A DNA stretch of 64,000 bases from MADRE3 sp963718195 (lineage in GTDB: Bacteria > Desulfobacterota > Desulfobulbia > Desulfobulbales > Desulfocapsaceae): assembly GCA_963718195.1 (NCBI GenBank), contig CAVQYQ010000001.1, positions 62,001 to 126,000 of the forward strand, read 5' to 3'. This document shows positions 8,611 to 16,821 of the stretch, one piece after another (position 1 is the stretch's first letter; every line of letters begins with the position of its first letter). The position numbers were made by a program, and so were the translations under genes. Under the pieces are notes generated by a model. That model was given only the letters and a program-made list of their open reading frames with translations. It had not been told where the DNA came from and did no database searches.

Positions 8611-10143
8611 CTATGCGCCCTCCGGTCCTTTTTTGATCTGTCTGAGCATGATTTTTATTTCTGCAAGCAGCAACAGGGTGAAGAGGCCGGCAAACATCCA
8701 GAATGTCATTATCACATTGCCTTTACCGATATTACTCGTCGCAACTCCGACGGGAAGCATATCCTGGATAGCCCAGGGCTGACGACCGACCTCGGCAACC
8801 ACCCAGCCAGCCTGGCTGGCAATCATTGCCAGAAAGAAGGAAAGAATCCCAAGGGGCAGCAGCCAGCGTTTCTGTTCTATGGTATCCTTCACACCGTAGA
8901 CAAGGTAGGCAACGCAGATGGCGCCAAAAAAGACTGCCAGAAACACCATGATGTGAAACGCATAAAAGGTGATCTGGACCGATGGAATAGCGTCTTCGGG
9001 TGTTTCCAGATACCCATAACCAAGGTAATCCTGATTTTCTTTGAACTTGGTGAGTGAAGCCTCTGCTGCTCCGCTGTCACCACTCTTATTCGCTTCCTTA
9101 TAGGCGGTGAGATCAGTCAGTGCCATCTTGCCACGACTAATCTTCTCAGCCATTCCGACAATTCCTTCTTCCTTATTGCCATAGGCAAGATCATTAACGC
9201 CCGGGACAAAAGAATCGAGCGAACGGTTGGCGAGGAAGGAGAGCATATAGGGGATCTTGACATCGAACAGAAATGTTTCCTTTTCATCCCCGGCCTGCTT
9301 CTCCGGGTTCAGGATACCGAAAGCAACCAGGTCTGCTTTTCTTTCTCCATCATACAGTCCTTCATATGCAGCCAGTTTCATCGGCTGGGTCGAGGCATTG
9401 CTGAAAGCTGACTCATCGCCGGTGAGTCCCACATAGGCAAACGAGAACAGACCGAAGACAGAGGCCACAAGAATTGATTTTTTAGCCATTTCCACATGGC
9501 GCCGCTTGAGCAGATAGTAGGAAGAAATGGCAATAACAAAGGTTGCGCCAACCAGAAAACTGGAACTGGTGGTGTGGGTAAATTTTGCAATGGCGACCGG
9601 GGAAAAGAGAACTTCCCAGAAATTCTGCATCTCAAAGCGGACCGTCTCCGGGTTAAAGGCCATCCCGACCGGGGACTGCATCCATCCGTTGGCAACGAGA
9701 ATCCACAGGGCTGAAAGGTTTGACCCGATTGCCACCATCCAGGTTGAAAACAGGTGGAACCCTTTTGACACACGATCCCAGCCAAAAAACATCACGGCGA
9801 AAAAGGTTGCTTCAAGAAAGAAGGCCACGATCCCCTCAACTGCCAGGGGCGCACCGAAAATATCGCCAACCATCCATGAGTAATTTGACCAGTTTGTTCC
9901 GAATTCAAACTCGAGAATAATTCCGGTTGCCACACCAATCGCGAAATTAATGCCAAAAAGTGTCATCCAGAATTTTGTCAGATCCCTCCACTCCTGTTTG
10001 CCGGTTTTTACATAAATAGATTCGAAAAAGGCACATAAAAATGACAGACCAAGTGTCAATGGAACAAAAATCCAGTGATACATGGCGGTCAAAGCAAACT
10101 GTGCCCGGGACCAATTAACCAGGCCCAGATCTATTTCATTCAT
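8611..10143 (-). CDS. cydA: Cytochrome bd ubiquinol oxidase subunit I
   Basis: A 510-residue haem-bearing subunit. The N-terminal 'WSRAQFALTAMYHWIFVPLTLGLS' region contains the conserved haem-ligand His. 'GWVVAEVGRQPWAIQDMLPVG' is the conserved quinol-site and C-terminal motif region (GRQPW). The hydrophilic loop between about residues 255 and 365 corresponds to the quinol-binding Q loop. Length fits the family. It sits 13 bases downstream of the DUF4492 gene, giving the order DUF4492-cydA-cydB-small protein. Confidence 0.96.
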   Translation of the reverse strand: MNEIDLGLVNWSRAQFALTAMYHWIFVPLTLGLSFLCAFFESIYVKTGKQEWRDLTKFWMTLFGINFAIGVATGIILEFEFGTNWSNYSWMVGDIFGAPLAVEGIVAFFLEATFFAVMFFGWDRVSKGFHLFSTWMVAIGSNLSALWILVANGWMQSPVGMAFNPETVRFEMQNFWEVLFSPVAIAKFTHTTSSSFLVGATFVIAISSYYLLKRRHVEMAKKSILVASVFGLFSFAYVGLTGDESAFSNASTQPMKLAAYEGLYDGERKADLVAFGILNPEKQAGDEKETFLFDVKIPYMLSFLANRSLDSFVPGVNDLAYGNKEEGIVGMAEKISRGKMALTDLTAYKEANKSGDSGAAEASLTKFKENQDYLGYGYLETPEDAIPSVQITFYAFHIMVFLAVFFGAICVAYLVYGVKDTIEQKRWLLPLGILSFFLAMIASQAGWVVAEVGRQPWAIQDMLPVGVATSNIGKGNVIMTFWMFAGLFTLLLLAEIKIMLRQIKKGPEGA

Positions 10144-10156
10144 GCTTTACTCCTCC

Positions 10157-10384
10157 CTAATTCTGTTTTTGAGCCGGCAGTGTAATCTGTTCCATCACAT
10201 GGTCGGCCCGTTGTTCATCTGTATTAAATTGAGTACTGAGAAAGTCAGGAAAAAAGAATAATTTTAGAACGGCAAACATAATAAACAGCTTTATCAGAAT
10301 TATCTTCCACAGGGTCTTACCAAGTGTCATCGAACGAAATCCGTCACGATAAAACCTGATAATCCTGCCTGGATATGAAAACAT
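10157..10384 (-). CDS. DUF4492 family protein, first gene of the cytochrome bd operon
   Basis: A 75-residue protein with one hydrophobic span ('LIKLFIMFAVLKLFFFP', about residues 31-47). It has the family core 'FYRDGFRSMTLGKTLW' at about residues 11-26. DUF4492 genes are known as companions of cydAB in Bacteroidota, Campylobacterota and some Desulfobacterota. The function is unknown; assembly or haem delivery for the oxidase is only a guess from context. It lies 13 bases upstream of cydA and is the promoter-proximal gene. Confidence 0.85.
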   Translation of the reverse strand: MFSYPGRIIRFYRDGFRSMTLGKTLWKIILIKLFIMFAVLKLFFFPDFLSTQFNTDEQRADHVMEQITLPAQKQN

Positions 10385-10860
10385 AATAACTACTTCTCCA
10401 ACGTCATCTCGTTATAGGACGTCTTTTGACAAACCTTGCAAATGTCAGATCATATTAAACTCATTTACAGTCAATTTATCAACAATTGATAACACATTTT
10501 CTTTGTAATTCACCGGGACTATAGCGAACGGGAAAACTGTTGTCAATAATAATTCTCATTACCACAAATGTCTGGTTTCACCTTCCCAGGAAGGCAGCAA
10601 CAGTATAATTTTTCGATGTTAAATCGTAGGTGATATGGTGATTACCACCCATACGCACCCATGGTCGGGCTGCGTCATTTATCCGGAAAGGAAATGGGTA
10701 AAAAAGAAATCACCTTATTTATGGAAACAGTCAGGCGTGGAGGTGGAATAGGCACAATTAGACAGAAGGATCTGCCTGGCGATGAGAACATACCCTTTTT
10801 CCGACACCGCTATAACGGTCATTGTCCTGGTATTTAAGACGATTTAAGTGGAAAAAACGC
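10385..10860. promoter_or_regulatory. Regulatory region upstream of the cytochrome bd operon
   Basis: About 476 bases without a convincing gene. At 10476-10492 there is a perfect 7-3-7 inverted repeat, TTATCAACAATTGATAA, about 92-108 bases before the DUF4492 start. It is a candidate operator, but its half-site order does not match the FNR consensus and it is not a clear Rex site. At 10545-10561, AATAATAATTCTCATTA resembles a Fur box on either strand; this is a weak call. A 47-codon plus-strand frame beginning near 10694 has no good ribosome-binding spacing and no recognisable product. Confidence 0.45.
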
Positions 10861-11953
10861 TCAGTTAACGACACTGTCCTTGAGTAACTGAATGACTTCT
10901 TCCATACCAATCCTGTTGTCGCCATTTATATCTTCAAGCGTCACAGACGGCTCCACCGGTGATCCAACCAGAATTTTCAGGGCGATGAGCAGATCAGACA
11001 ATCTTTCCACTATCGGGGCCAGGGTCAGATTTCTCTCAGGTCTGCTGAACAGGTGACACCAGCTGCAATCCAACCGTTCCCCCCTGACATGTTCGTCGTG
11101 GACCCAGAGGTATTCAGCTTCATCCTCTCCGTCTTCACGCTTATGGCACTGGACACAGAGAGTTGAACGAGGACCTTTTAACTGATAACCGAGTTTTCCG
11201 GTTAAATCCATCCTCTGGTTGCCGGTGTGACAATTCTGGCATGAAAGCGCCTCCGACCGCGGGGCAACTTCATGGGTAATCAACTGGAAGGTATCGGTCT
11301 CAACCCAGGAATATGGCTCAGTTGGTGCATATCCCATATTCGTCAAACCTGACACCACTGCCGCAACCACATCTCCAGTAGAGAAATAGACGCTGGTATC
11401 AAGCGCAATGAGTTGATTGTCGCCTTCCACGAGTGGTTGGGTCGCCGTTTTGTACTTAAACGGATAGAGCTGACCGCTCTTTATGCTTCCCTGCGGGCGT
11501 GAGGTGGGGATGCGTCCTGTCTGTTGATCGACGCCCGCATCATCGTAAAGCAGGTAACTCGTACTTTGGCCGTTCCACCAACGGTATTGTGGAGTGAGAT
11601 CACCCTGCAGAATTGGCGTCGGATGAATCGCTCCGCTTGGCGTTTCGTGGGGGTTACGCCAGTCACGATGGGTTTCTGTTGTCTCAGGAGCAGAGGTATC
11701 GGCAGCATCTCGAGCATAGTTTGGAATGTGGCAGACCTGGCAGGCAACCCGGGCGACATGTCTGGTAATGAACCGAATCAAACACATCCCGGGCTTCATC
11801 CTCGTGGCACTGCAGACAGGTTTGTGTACCCTGCCAGGCAGCAATGTTTTGATGCTCCGGGATAGCCTCGCCGAAAGCGACCTCGTGATTAACCAGGTGA
11901 AGTGATAAAAAGAAGGCTACAAAGATAAAAATAATCGGTGATTTAGATTTCAT
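10861..11953 (-). pseudogene. Multihaem c-type cytochrome, broken by an internal deletion and frameshift
   Basis: Two frames together make one gene. The first (from 11953) has a signal peptide, then 'GTQTCLQCHEDEARDVF' with a CxxCH haem site. The second (to 10861) carries four more haem sites (CQVCH, CQNCH, CVQCH, CSWCH) and 'GQLYPFKYKTATQPL'. It ends in an EF-hand or dockerin-like calcium loop ('DINGDNRIGMEE'). The frames join near 11755. From memory, related exported cytochromes have one to two hundred residues with several more haem sites between these parts. The join therefore looks like a deletion that also shifted the frame, rather than a single-base error. The intact relatives are periplasmic electron carriers. 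It is divergent from the gene at 12266. Confidence 0.7.
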
Positions 11954-12265
11954 CTCGCTCTTGTTGTTGTGGTTCCAGCCGAATCGTACTCTGCCCGTTT
12001 AGAGCAATTGTATCACAGAGTGGTAACTATTTGGAACACAAAAACACATTTAACTAGTTATTTTTAATAATATTTAATTATTCAAGTAAATTATTATCTA
12101 CCGTCTGCAGACATCGACAAATGTGTGGTAAAACAGTTCACTCTGCAAAGTGATTTCTATCTCGTTCCATCACGGCAGAGGAGGTTTGCACTTTTTAAGT
12201 GCTTGACAGGGCAATTCTTTAGTAGAATAGTCCTCGAAACTTTCAGGCTACCCGGAAAACACCTT
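11954..12265. promoter_or_regulatory. AT-rich divergent intergenic region
   Basis: About 310 bases between the broken cytochrome gene (minus) and the cluster beginning at 12266 (plus). The stretch 12040-12110 is strongly AT-rich and suits divergent promoters. No defined operator, RNA gene or complete small gene was recognised. Confidence 0.4.
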
Positions 12266-13072
12266 ATGATCATCACAGACGCTCACGTTCATATTTATCC
12301 CTGCCACAATCTGGATACCGTTATCTCCTCGGCATTCAGAAACCTCTTCAGCGGAGCTCAAAACCGTACCGAGACAAATGATTCTGCAGTCCTGTTCTTG
12401 ACCGAAACGGCCGGCAATCATTATTTTGAGTTATTAATGAACGGTGAAATCCATCCCGACAGTGAAAAGCAAGCCAAGAACTGGCAAACCAGCACGACGG
12501 AAGAATCTGTATCTCTGCGGCTGGTCCATTCGGCCCACCCGCAGAAGGAACTCTTCATAGTCTCAGGCCAACAGGTTGTCACATCAGAAAAGCTCGAGGT
12601 TCTGGCCATTGGCAGCAACAGCCTCCAGGCTGAAGGAACGCCACTCAATGAGACGGTACGCTCGGTCGTAGGGGGAAATGGAATCGCCATTCTTCCCTGG
12701 GGCGTCGGTAAATGGCTTGGTCACCGGGGCCGTATCATTAATGATTTTATGGCAACAGACGTCAATGATCTGCTATTTCTCGGAGACAATGGCTCCCGTC
12801 CCCGTTTCTGGCCTGTCTCCAGCCTTAAACGCTCCAGGCAGACAAAAAAGCCCAGACTACTCTCCGGAACCGATCCGCTGCCACTTCCCGGGGAAGAAAC
12901 GAGAGTCGGCTCGTTCGGCTCGATTATCCAGGGTAGTATTGACCCGCAAAAACCGTTTGCAACGCTGAAAAAACTGCTGGCCCGGCCGGAGACAGAGATA
13001 ACCGGTTATGGAAATCTGCAGTCACCGACCTCCTTTATCAAACAACAAGTTGCCTTGCGAATGGCTCGATAA
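12266..13072 (+). CDS. Unknown protein with an N-terminal DxHxH motif (PHP or amidohydrolase-like)
   Basis: A 268-residue protein when started at ATG 12266 (MIITDAHVHIYPCHN). An upstream in-frame start at 12125 would add 47 residues that look like non-coding translation. The first 12 residues carry 'DAHVHIYP', a metal-binding HxH signature seen at the start of amidohydrolases and PHP phosphoesterases. The remainder has no clear further metal ligands that I can assign. The C-terminal part includes 'GVGKWLGHRGRIINDF' and 'LFLGDNGSRPR'. There is no signal peptide. It is the first gene of a plus-strand group with a glycerol-3-phosphate dehydrogenase-like enzyme, a methyltransferase and a glycosyltransferase, which hints at surface glycan or lipid-linked polyol metabolism. 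Confidence 0.6.
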   Translation: MIITDAHVHIYPCHNLDTVISSAFRNLFSGAQNRTETNDSAVLFLTETAGNHYFELLMNGEIHPDSEKQAKNWQTSTTEESVSLRLVHSAHPQKELFIVSGQQVVTSEKLEVLAIGSNSLQAEGTPLNETVRSVVGGNGIAILPWGVGKWLGHRGRIINDFMATDVNDLLFLGDNGSRPRFWPVSSLKRSRQTKKPRLLSGTDPLPLPGEETRVGSFGSIIQGSIDPQKPFATLKKLLARPETEITGYGNLQSPTSFIKQQVALRMAR

Positions 13073-13129
13073 TCAGGTATCAGTCGATTAACTAAAAAAT
13101 CATCTCGGTGATGAGTAAACACCCACACT

Positions 13130-14812
13130 ATGGTACTAGACTCCCCACAGCAACAGTCTTCTTTTGACATTATCATCATTGGTTCAGGGATCCATGGCGC
13201 TATCCTGGCACTTGAAGCGGCCAAAACCGGATACCGGACAGCACTGTTTGAAAAGGATGATTTCGGGGGGTCAACCTCTGCAAACAGTCTTAAAATCATT
13301 CATGGCGGTATTCGCTACCTGCAGCACCTGAACATTAAACGAATGCGGGAATCAATTCTCTCGCGCAGATCAATGATGCAATTTGCCCCGCACCTTGTCC
13401 AGCCGCTGCCGTGCCTTATGCCCACCTACGGTCATGGGATCAAAGGTCGTGAAATGATGCGCCTGGCCTTTAAGATTTACGATGTTATCGCCTGCGACAG
13501 GAATGAAGGACTCCCTGAGTGCTCCCATCTCCCACCAGGAGGCAGCCTGTCCGAGCAGCATTGTATTAAAGAACTGCCCGGCATAAACAGCAACGGGCTG
13601 AATGGCGCGGCTCTCTGGTATGACGCAATGGCCCTGAACACAGAGCGTTTGCTGCAGGAGTATCTCAATGAAGCAGGCCGATATGGGGCCGCCATTTATA
13701 ACTATAAGGAGGTTATCGGCCTGGTGTCTGATGAAGACAGGGTTACCGGGCTGGAAGTACGCGATCGGTTGACGCAGGAGCAATTTGAGGTTCAGGCGCA
13801 GACAGTCATCAACACATCAGGTCCGTGGGTCGACTCCCTCGCCGGCTTCGCCCCAAAACTGTCTCAGGTGACCTCGGGCCGATGGGCCAAAGCGATCAAT
13901 ATTGTTGTGAAAAAAAGGCTGTTTGATCAATACGCAGTAGGCCTTGAGGGTTGGAGTGAGTTCATCGACAAGGATGCCTTCATCAAACGCGGTAAACGGC
14001 TGTTCTTTTTTGTCCCCTGGCGTAAAAACTACACAATGATTGGTACCAGCTACAAACCCGCAGACAGGTCCCAGCCACGGATAGTCAACAAAGAAGATAT
14101 AACGGAAATGCTGGATGACATAAACAAGATACATCCCGGTGCCGGTTTGAAATGGGACGATATAACCTTTATCCATGGCGGGTTGCTGCCGCGTCAGCCT
14201 GACTCTGAACAGAATGAGGGAGATGATACCGTTCAATTGGAGAAATCAACACGGATACTCGATCATGCCAAAACTGACGGGGTGGCAGGCATCATCTCAA
14301 TCAGCGGAGTAAAGTACACAACGGCACCCTCTATTGCCTGGAAGGTAATGCGTCTTTTAAAACAGCAGGGCATCGTTCCGGAACGGGGTGGATCATACAC
14401 CCGTTCTAGCCGCACGGGGGTGCCACGGGACCACACCCCGCTGATAAAGTCACTGGGACATGAGTATGACAAAATCAAACAGCACCTCTCTATGACCTAT
14501 GGCTCCCACTGGAGAAATGTTCTCGATTATTGTCATACCGATGATGTTTTGACGGAACCGGACGGACTCTGGTTATCTGCTGACCCACCGCTTCTAAAAG
14601 GCGAGGTGCTCTATTTTATCAGGCAGGAACAGGCGGTCAAGTTGACGGATGTTGTGTTCAGGAGATCACCCCTGGGGTCGGCGCAGTGCCCGGCAGAAGA
14701 CATTCTCGTGAAGGTTGCCGAATGTATGGCTCATCATCTTGGCTGGTCGGAGGAGATCTGCAGCAAAGAGATTGAACAGGTATACACTTCCTATTTTCCC
14801 CTGGAAACCTGA
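13130..14812 (+). CDS. FAD-dependent glycerol-3-phosphate dehydrogenase/oxidase family protein
   Basis: A 560-residue DAO-superfamily flavoprotein. The Rossmann motif 'IIIIGSGIHGAILALEAA' lies at about residues 14-31. It is followed by 'STSANSLKIIHGGIRYLQHL', the GlpD-type FAD and substrate region. 'NTSGPWVDSLA' is conserved in GlpD, and a DAO_C domain covers about 420-555 ('LTDVVFRRSPLGSAQCP'). The expected reaction is oxidation of glycerol 3-phosphate (or a related polyol phosphate) to the keto form, passing electrons to quinone. No glpF or glpK is adjacent. The neighbouring genes point to polysaccharide or lipid work rather than glycerol catabolism, so I leave the glpD symbol off. No clear ribosome-binding site is visible before the ATG. 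Confidence 0.85.
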   Translation: MVLDSPQQQSSFDIIIIGSGIHGAILALEAAKTGYRTALFEKDDFGGSTSANSLKIIHGGIRYLQHLNIKRMRESILSRRSMMQFAPHLVQPLPCLMPTYGHGIKGREMMRLAFKIYDVIACDRNEGLPECSHLPPGGSLSEQHCIKELPGINSNGLNGAALWYDAMALNTERLLQEYLNEAGRYGAAIYNYKEVIGLVSDEDRVTGLEVRDRLTQEQFEVQAQTVINTSGPWVDSLAGFAPKLSQVTSGRWAKAINIVVKKRLFDQYAVGLEGWSEFIDKDAFIKRGKRLFFFVPWRKNYTMIGTSYKPADRSQPRIVNKEDITEMLDDINKIHPGAGLKWDDITFIHGGLLPRQPDSEQNEGDDTVQLEKSTRILDHAKTDGVAGIISISGVKYTTAPSIAWKVMRLLKQQGIVPERGGSYTRSSRTGVPRDHTPLIKSLGHEYDKIKQHLSMTYGSHWRNVLDYCHTDDVLTEPDGLWLSADPPLLKGEVLYFIRQEQAVKLTDVVFRRSPLGSAQCPAEDILVKVAECMAHHLGWSEEICSKEIEQVYTSYFPLET

Positions 14813-14826
14813 GAATTGAGTTTTTT

Positions 14827-15548
14827 ATGTTTTTAGAGACAGCAGATAGAGCGTCATCAACAGAGGATTACGCCACCCGGTTCAGCGGTCCTGTTGGTGA
14901 ATACTTCCTGAGTGTGCAGACCGATCTCACGCTCGCCTGTATTACTGACGGGCCGGGCACCGCAATCCTCGATGTTGGCGGCGGTCATGCCCAGCTTGCA
15001 GCCCCGCTTATCGAAAACAACTTTCAGGTAACCGTTACCGGCAGTGATGAATCGTGCCGGATTCTTCTTGACCGACGACTGCCCCAGGGAGTTTCACCTT
15101 CGATCTCTGCGACATGCTGGCCCTCCCCTACGACAGCAACTCATTTGACTATGTACTCGCATTTCGCCTGCTTCCCCATGTCGACCGGTGGCAACAGTTA
15201 ATCGCCGAGATGTGCCGGGTAGCACGAACAGCGGTAATCTTCGATTATCCCGATATCCGAAGCTCAAACATACTTTACAACGCATTGTTTTCTTTTAAAA
15301 AGCAGTACGAGAAGAACACCAGGACGTATACAATGTTCCGGCGCGCTGAGATCGCCCGGGAGCTTGAGGTCAATAACTTTTCCTCTCCTCGTTTCAACCC
15401 TCAATTTTTTCTGCCGATGGTCATTCACCGTTCACTGAAACGCGTGCACATCAGCAAAAAGATGGAAGCGTTGTGCAGAACAGTGTTACTGACCAAATAT
15501 TTCGGGTCTCCAATCATTGTCAAAAGTGAAAAATTGCTCCCAGGATAA
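14827..15548 (+). pseudogene. Class I SAM-dependent methyltransferase with a frameshift
   Basis: Two overlapping frames reconstruct one methyltransferase of about 240 residues. Frame 1 begins at ATG 14827 and has motif I, 'ILDVGGGHAQLAAPL'. Frame 2 continues with 'FTFDLCDMLALPYDSNSFDYVLAFRLLPHV' (motifs II-III) and runs to 15548. The join is near the CCCC run at 15082-15085, and a single missing base there would restore the whole protein. Coding similarity is intact on both sides of the break. This means either a very recent mutation or an assembly error. It lies between the GlpD-like gene and the glycosyltransferase and is probably co-transcribed with them. The substrate is unknown. Confidence 0.75.
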
Positions 15549-15591
15549 CTGACTCAACTTAAAAATTTAAACCTCATTATTTGAAAGACCA

Positions 15592-16764
15592 ATGGCCCAG
15601 CCGCCAAAGAAAGATCTGAGAATTCTAATCCTGGCCCCCCAGCCGTTTTATCAGGACAGGGGCACACCGATAGCAGTACGGCTGCTGGCGACAGAACTTG
15701 CCCGTCTTGGACATCAGGTTGACTTGCTGGTCTTTCATGAGGGAACAGATGTTTCCATTCCAGGAGTCACCCTCTTTCGTACCATCGGTTCACCGTATCT
15801 GAACAATATTCGTCCCGGTTTTTCTCTGAAAAAAATTATCTGTGACCTCAGGATGTATACCGTTGCAGACACCTTACTGAAGGCATATTCGTATGACCTG
15901 GTCCATGCAGTTGAGGAGTCGGTCTTTATTGCCATGCGGCTCTCGAAGAAATACGGTATTCCATATATTTACGACATGGACTCATCCCTGCCGATGCAAC
16001 TCATGGAAAAAGCGCCCTTTCTGAGACTGTTCAGCTCCCCCCTCCAGTGGTTTGAGAAGCGCGCCGCTCAAAAGAGCAGCGGTATTGTTGCGGTCTGTGA
16101 GGAACTTGTTGAACTGGCGAGCAGATACGCTCCCAAAACCCCCATTGTCTGTCTGGAGGATATTGACCTTCAGGAAGCCAGGGACGGCAGCGAAGATCTC
16201 AGGGCAGAATTTAACCTGAGCTCCCCACTTCTGCTCTATATTGGCAATCTTGAGAGCTATCAGGGCATCGATCTGTTGCTTGAGAGTTTGGCGATAATAA
16301 AGAAAAACCAACAACCGCCCCACCTTGTCATAATCGGTGGCTCGGAAGGACATATCAAAGAGTATCGTGCCGCAGCACGCGAGGCAGGTCTCGAGTCGTT
16401 TATTGTTTTTTGCGGTCCACGTGATTTTTCGCTGCTTGGTTATTATCTCGCTCAAGCCGATATTCTTGTTTCTCCAAGGACCAAGGGCAATAACACACCG
16501 ATGAAGATTTATTCATACCTCGGCTCCGGCAAGCCTATTCTGGCAACCAGACTCCCCACTCATACCCAGGTACTCGATGACACCGTCGCCTGTCTTCGTG
16601 ACCCCACCCCTGAAAGCTTTGCTGAAGGATTAACAAAACTGGTAAACGATCAGGAACTGTGCAAAAAATTGGGTGAAAACGGAAAAGAACTGGCACAGAA
16701 CAAATACTCAATTGAAACCTATCGAGAAAAACTGGCCGGGTTTTACCAGAATCTGCTCAATTGA
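15592..16764 (+). CDS. Glycosyltransferase family 4 protein
   Basis: A 390-residue GT-B glycosyltransferase. The N-terminal acceptor domain begins 'LRILILAPQPFYQDRGTPIAVRLLATEL', with a glycine-containing loop typical of GT4. The C-terminal domain has 'LLLYIGNLESYQGIDLLLESL' (about 210-230), 'HLVIIGGSEGHIKEY' and the nucleotide-sugar site 'SPRTKGNNTPMKIYSYLGSGKPILATRLPTH' region (about 298-328). That region holds an ExG-like segment in which the usual Glu is replaced by Asn-Thr-Pro. There is no signal peptide, so it is a cytoplasmic or membrane-associated enzyme. It is the last gene of the 12.3-16.8 kb group. The donor and acceptor cannot be deduced. Confidence 0.87.
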   Translation: MAQPPKKDLRILILAPQPFYQDRGTPIAVRLLATELARLGHQVDLLVFHEGTDVSIPGVTLFRTIGSPYLNNIRPGFSLKKIICDLRMYTVADTLLKAYSYDLVHAVEESVFIAMRLSKKYGIPYIYDMDSSLPMQLMEKAPFLRLFSSPLQWFEKRAAQKSSGIVAVCEELVELASRYAPKTPIVCLEDIDLQEARDGSEDLRAEFNLSSPLLLYIGNLESYQGIDLLLESLAIIKKNQQPPHLVIIGGSEGHIKEYRAAAREAGLESFIVFCGPRDFSLLGYYLAQADILVSPRTKGNNTPMKIYSYLGSGKPILATRLPTHTQVLDDTVACLRDPTPESFAEGLTKLVNDQELCKKLGENGKELAQNKYSIETYREKLAGFYQNLLN

Positions 16765-16821
16765 TAGTGCAGCGATTAGGAGATAACGCAGGGGTGACTG
16801 ATTGTTTTGTCCTTTAGCATG

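Noticed and set aside
10575..10620. Sequence CCAGGAAGGCAGCAACAG resembling the apical loop of signal recognition particle RNA.
   Set aside because: The paired GGTCAGG strand and the flanking helices of SRP RNA are absent; the match is limited to a short purine-rich stretch.
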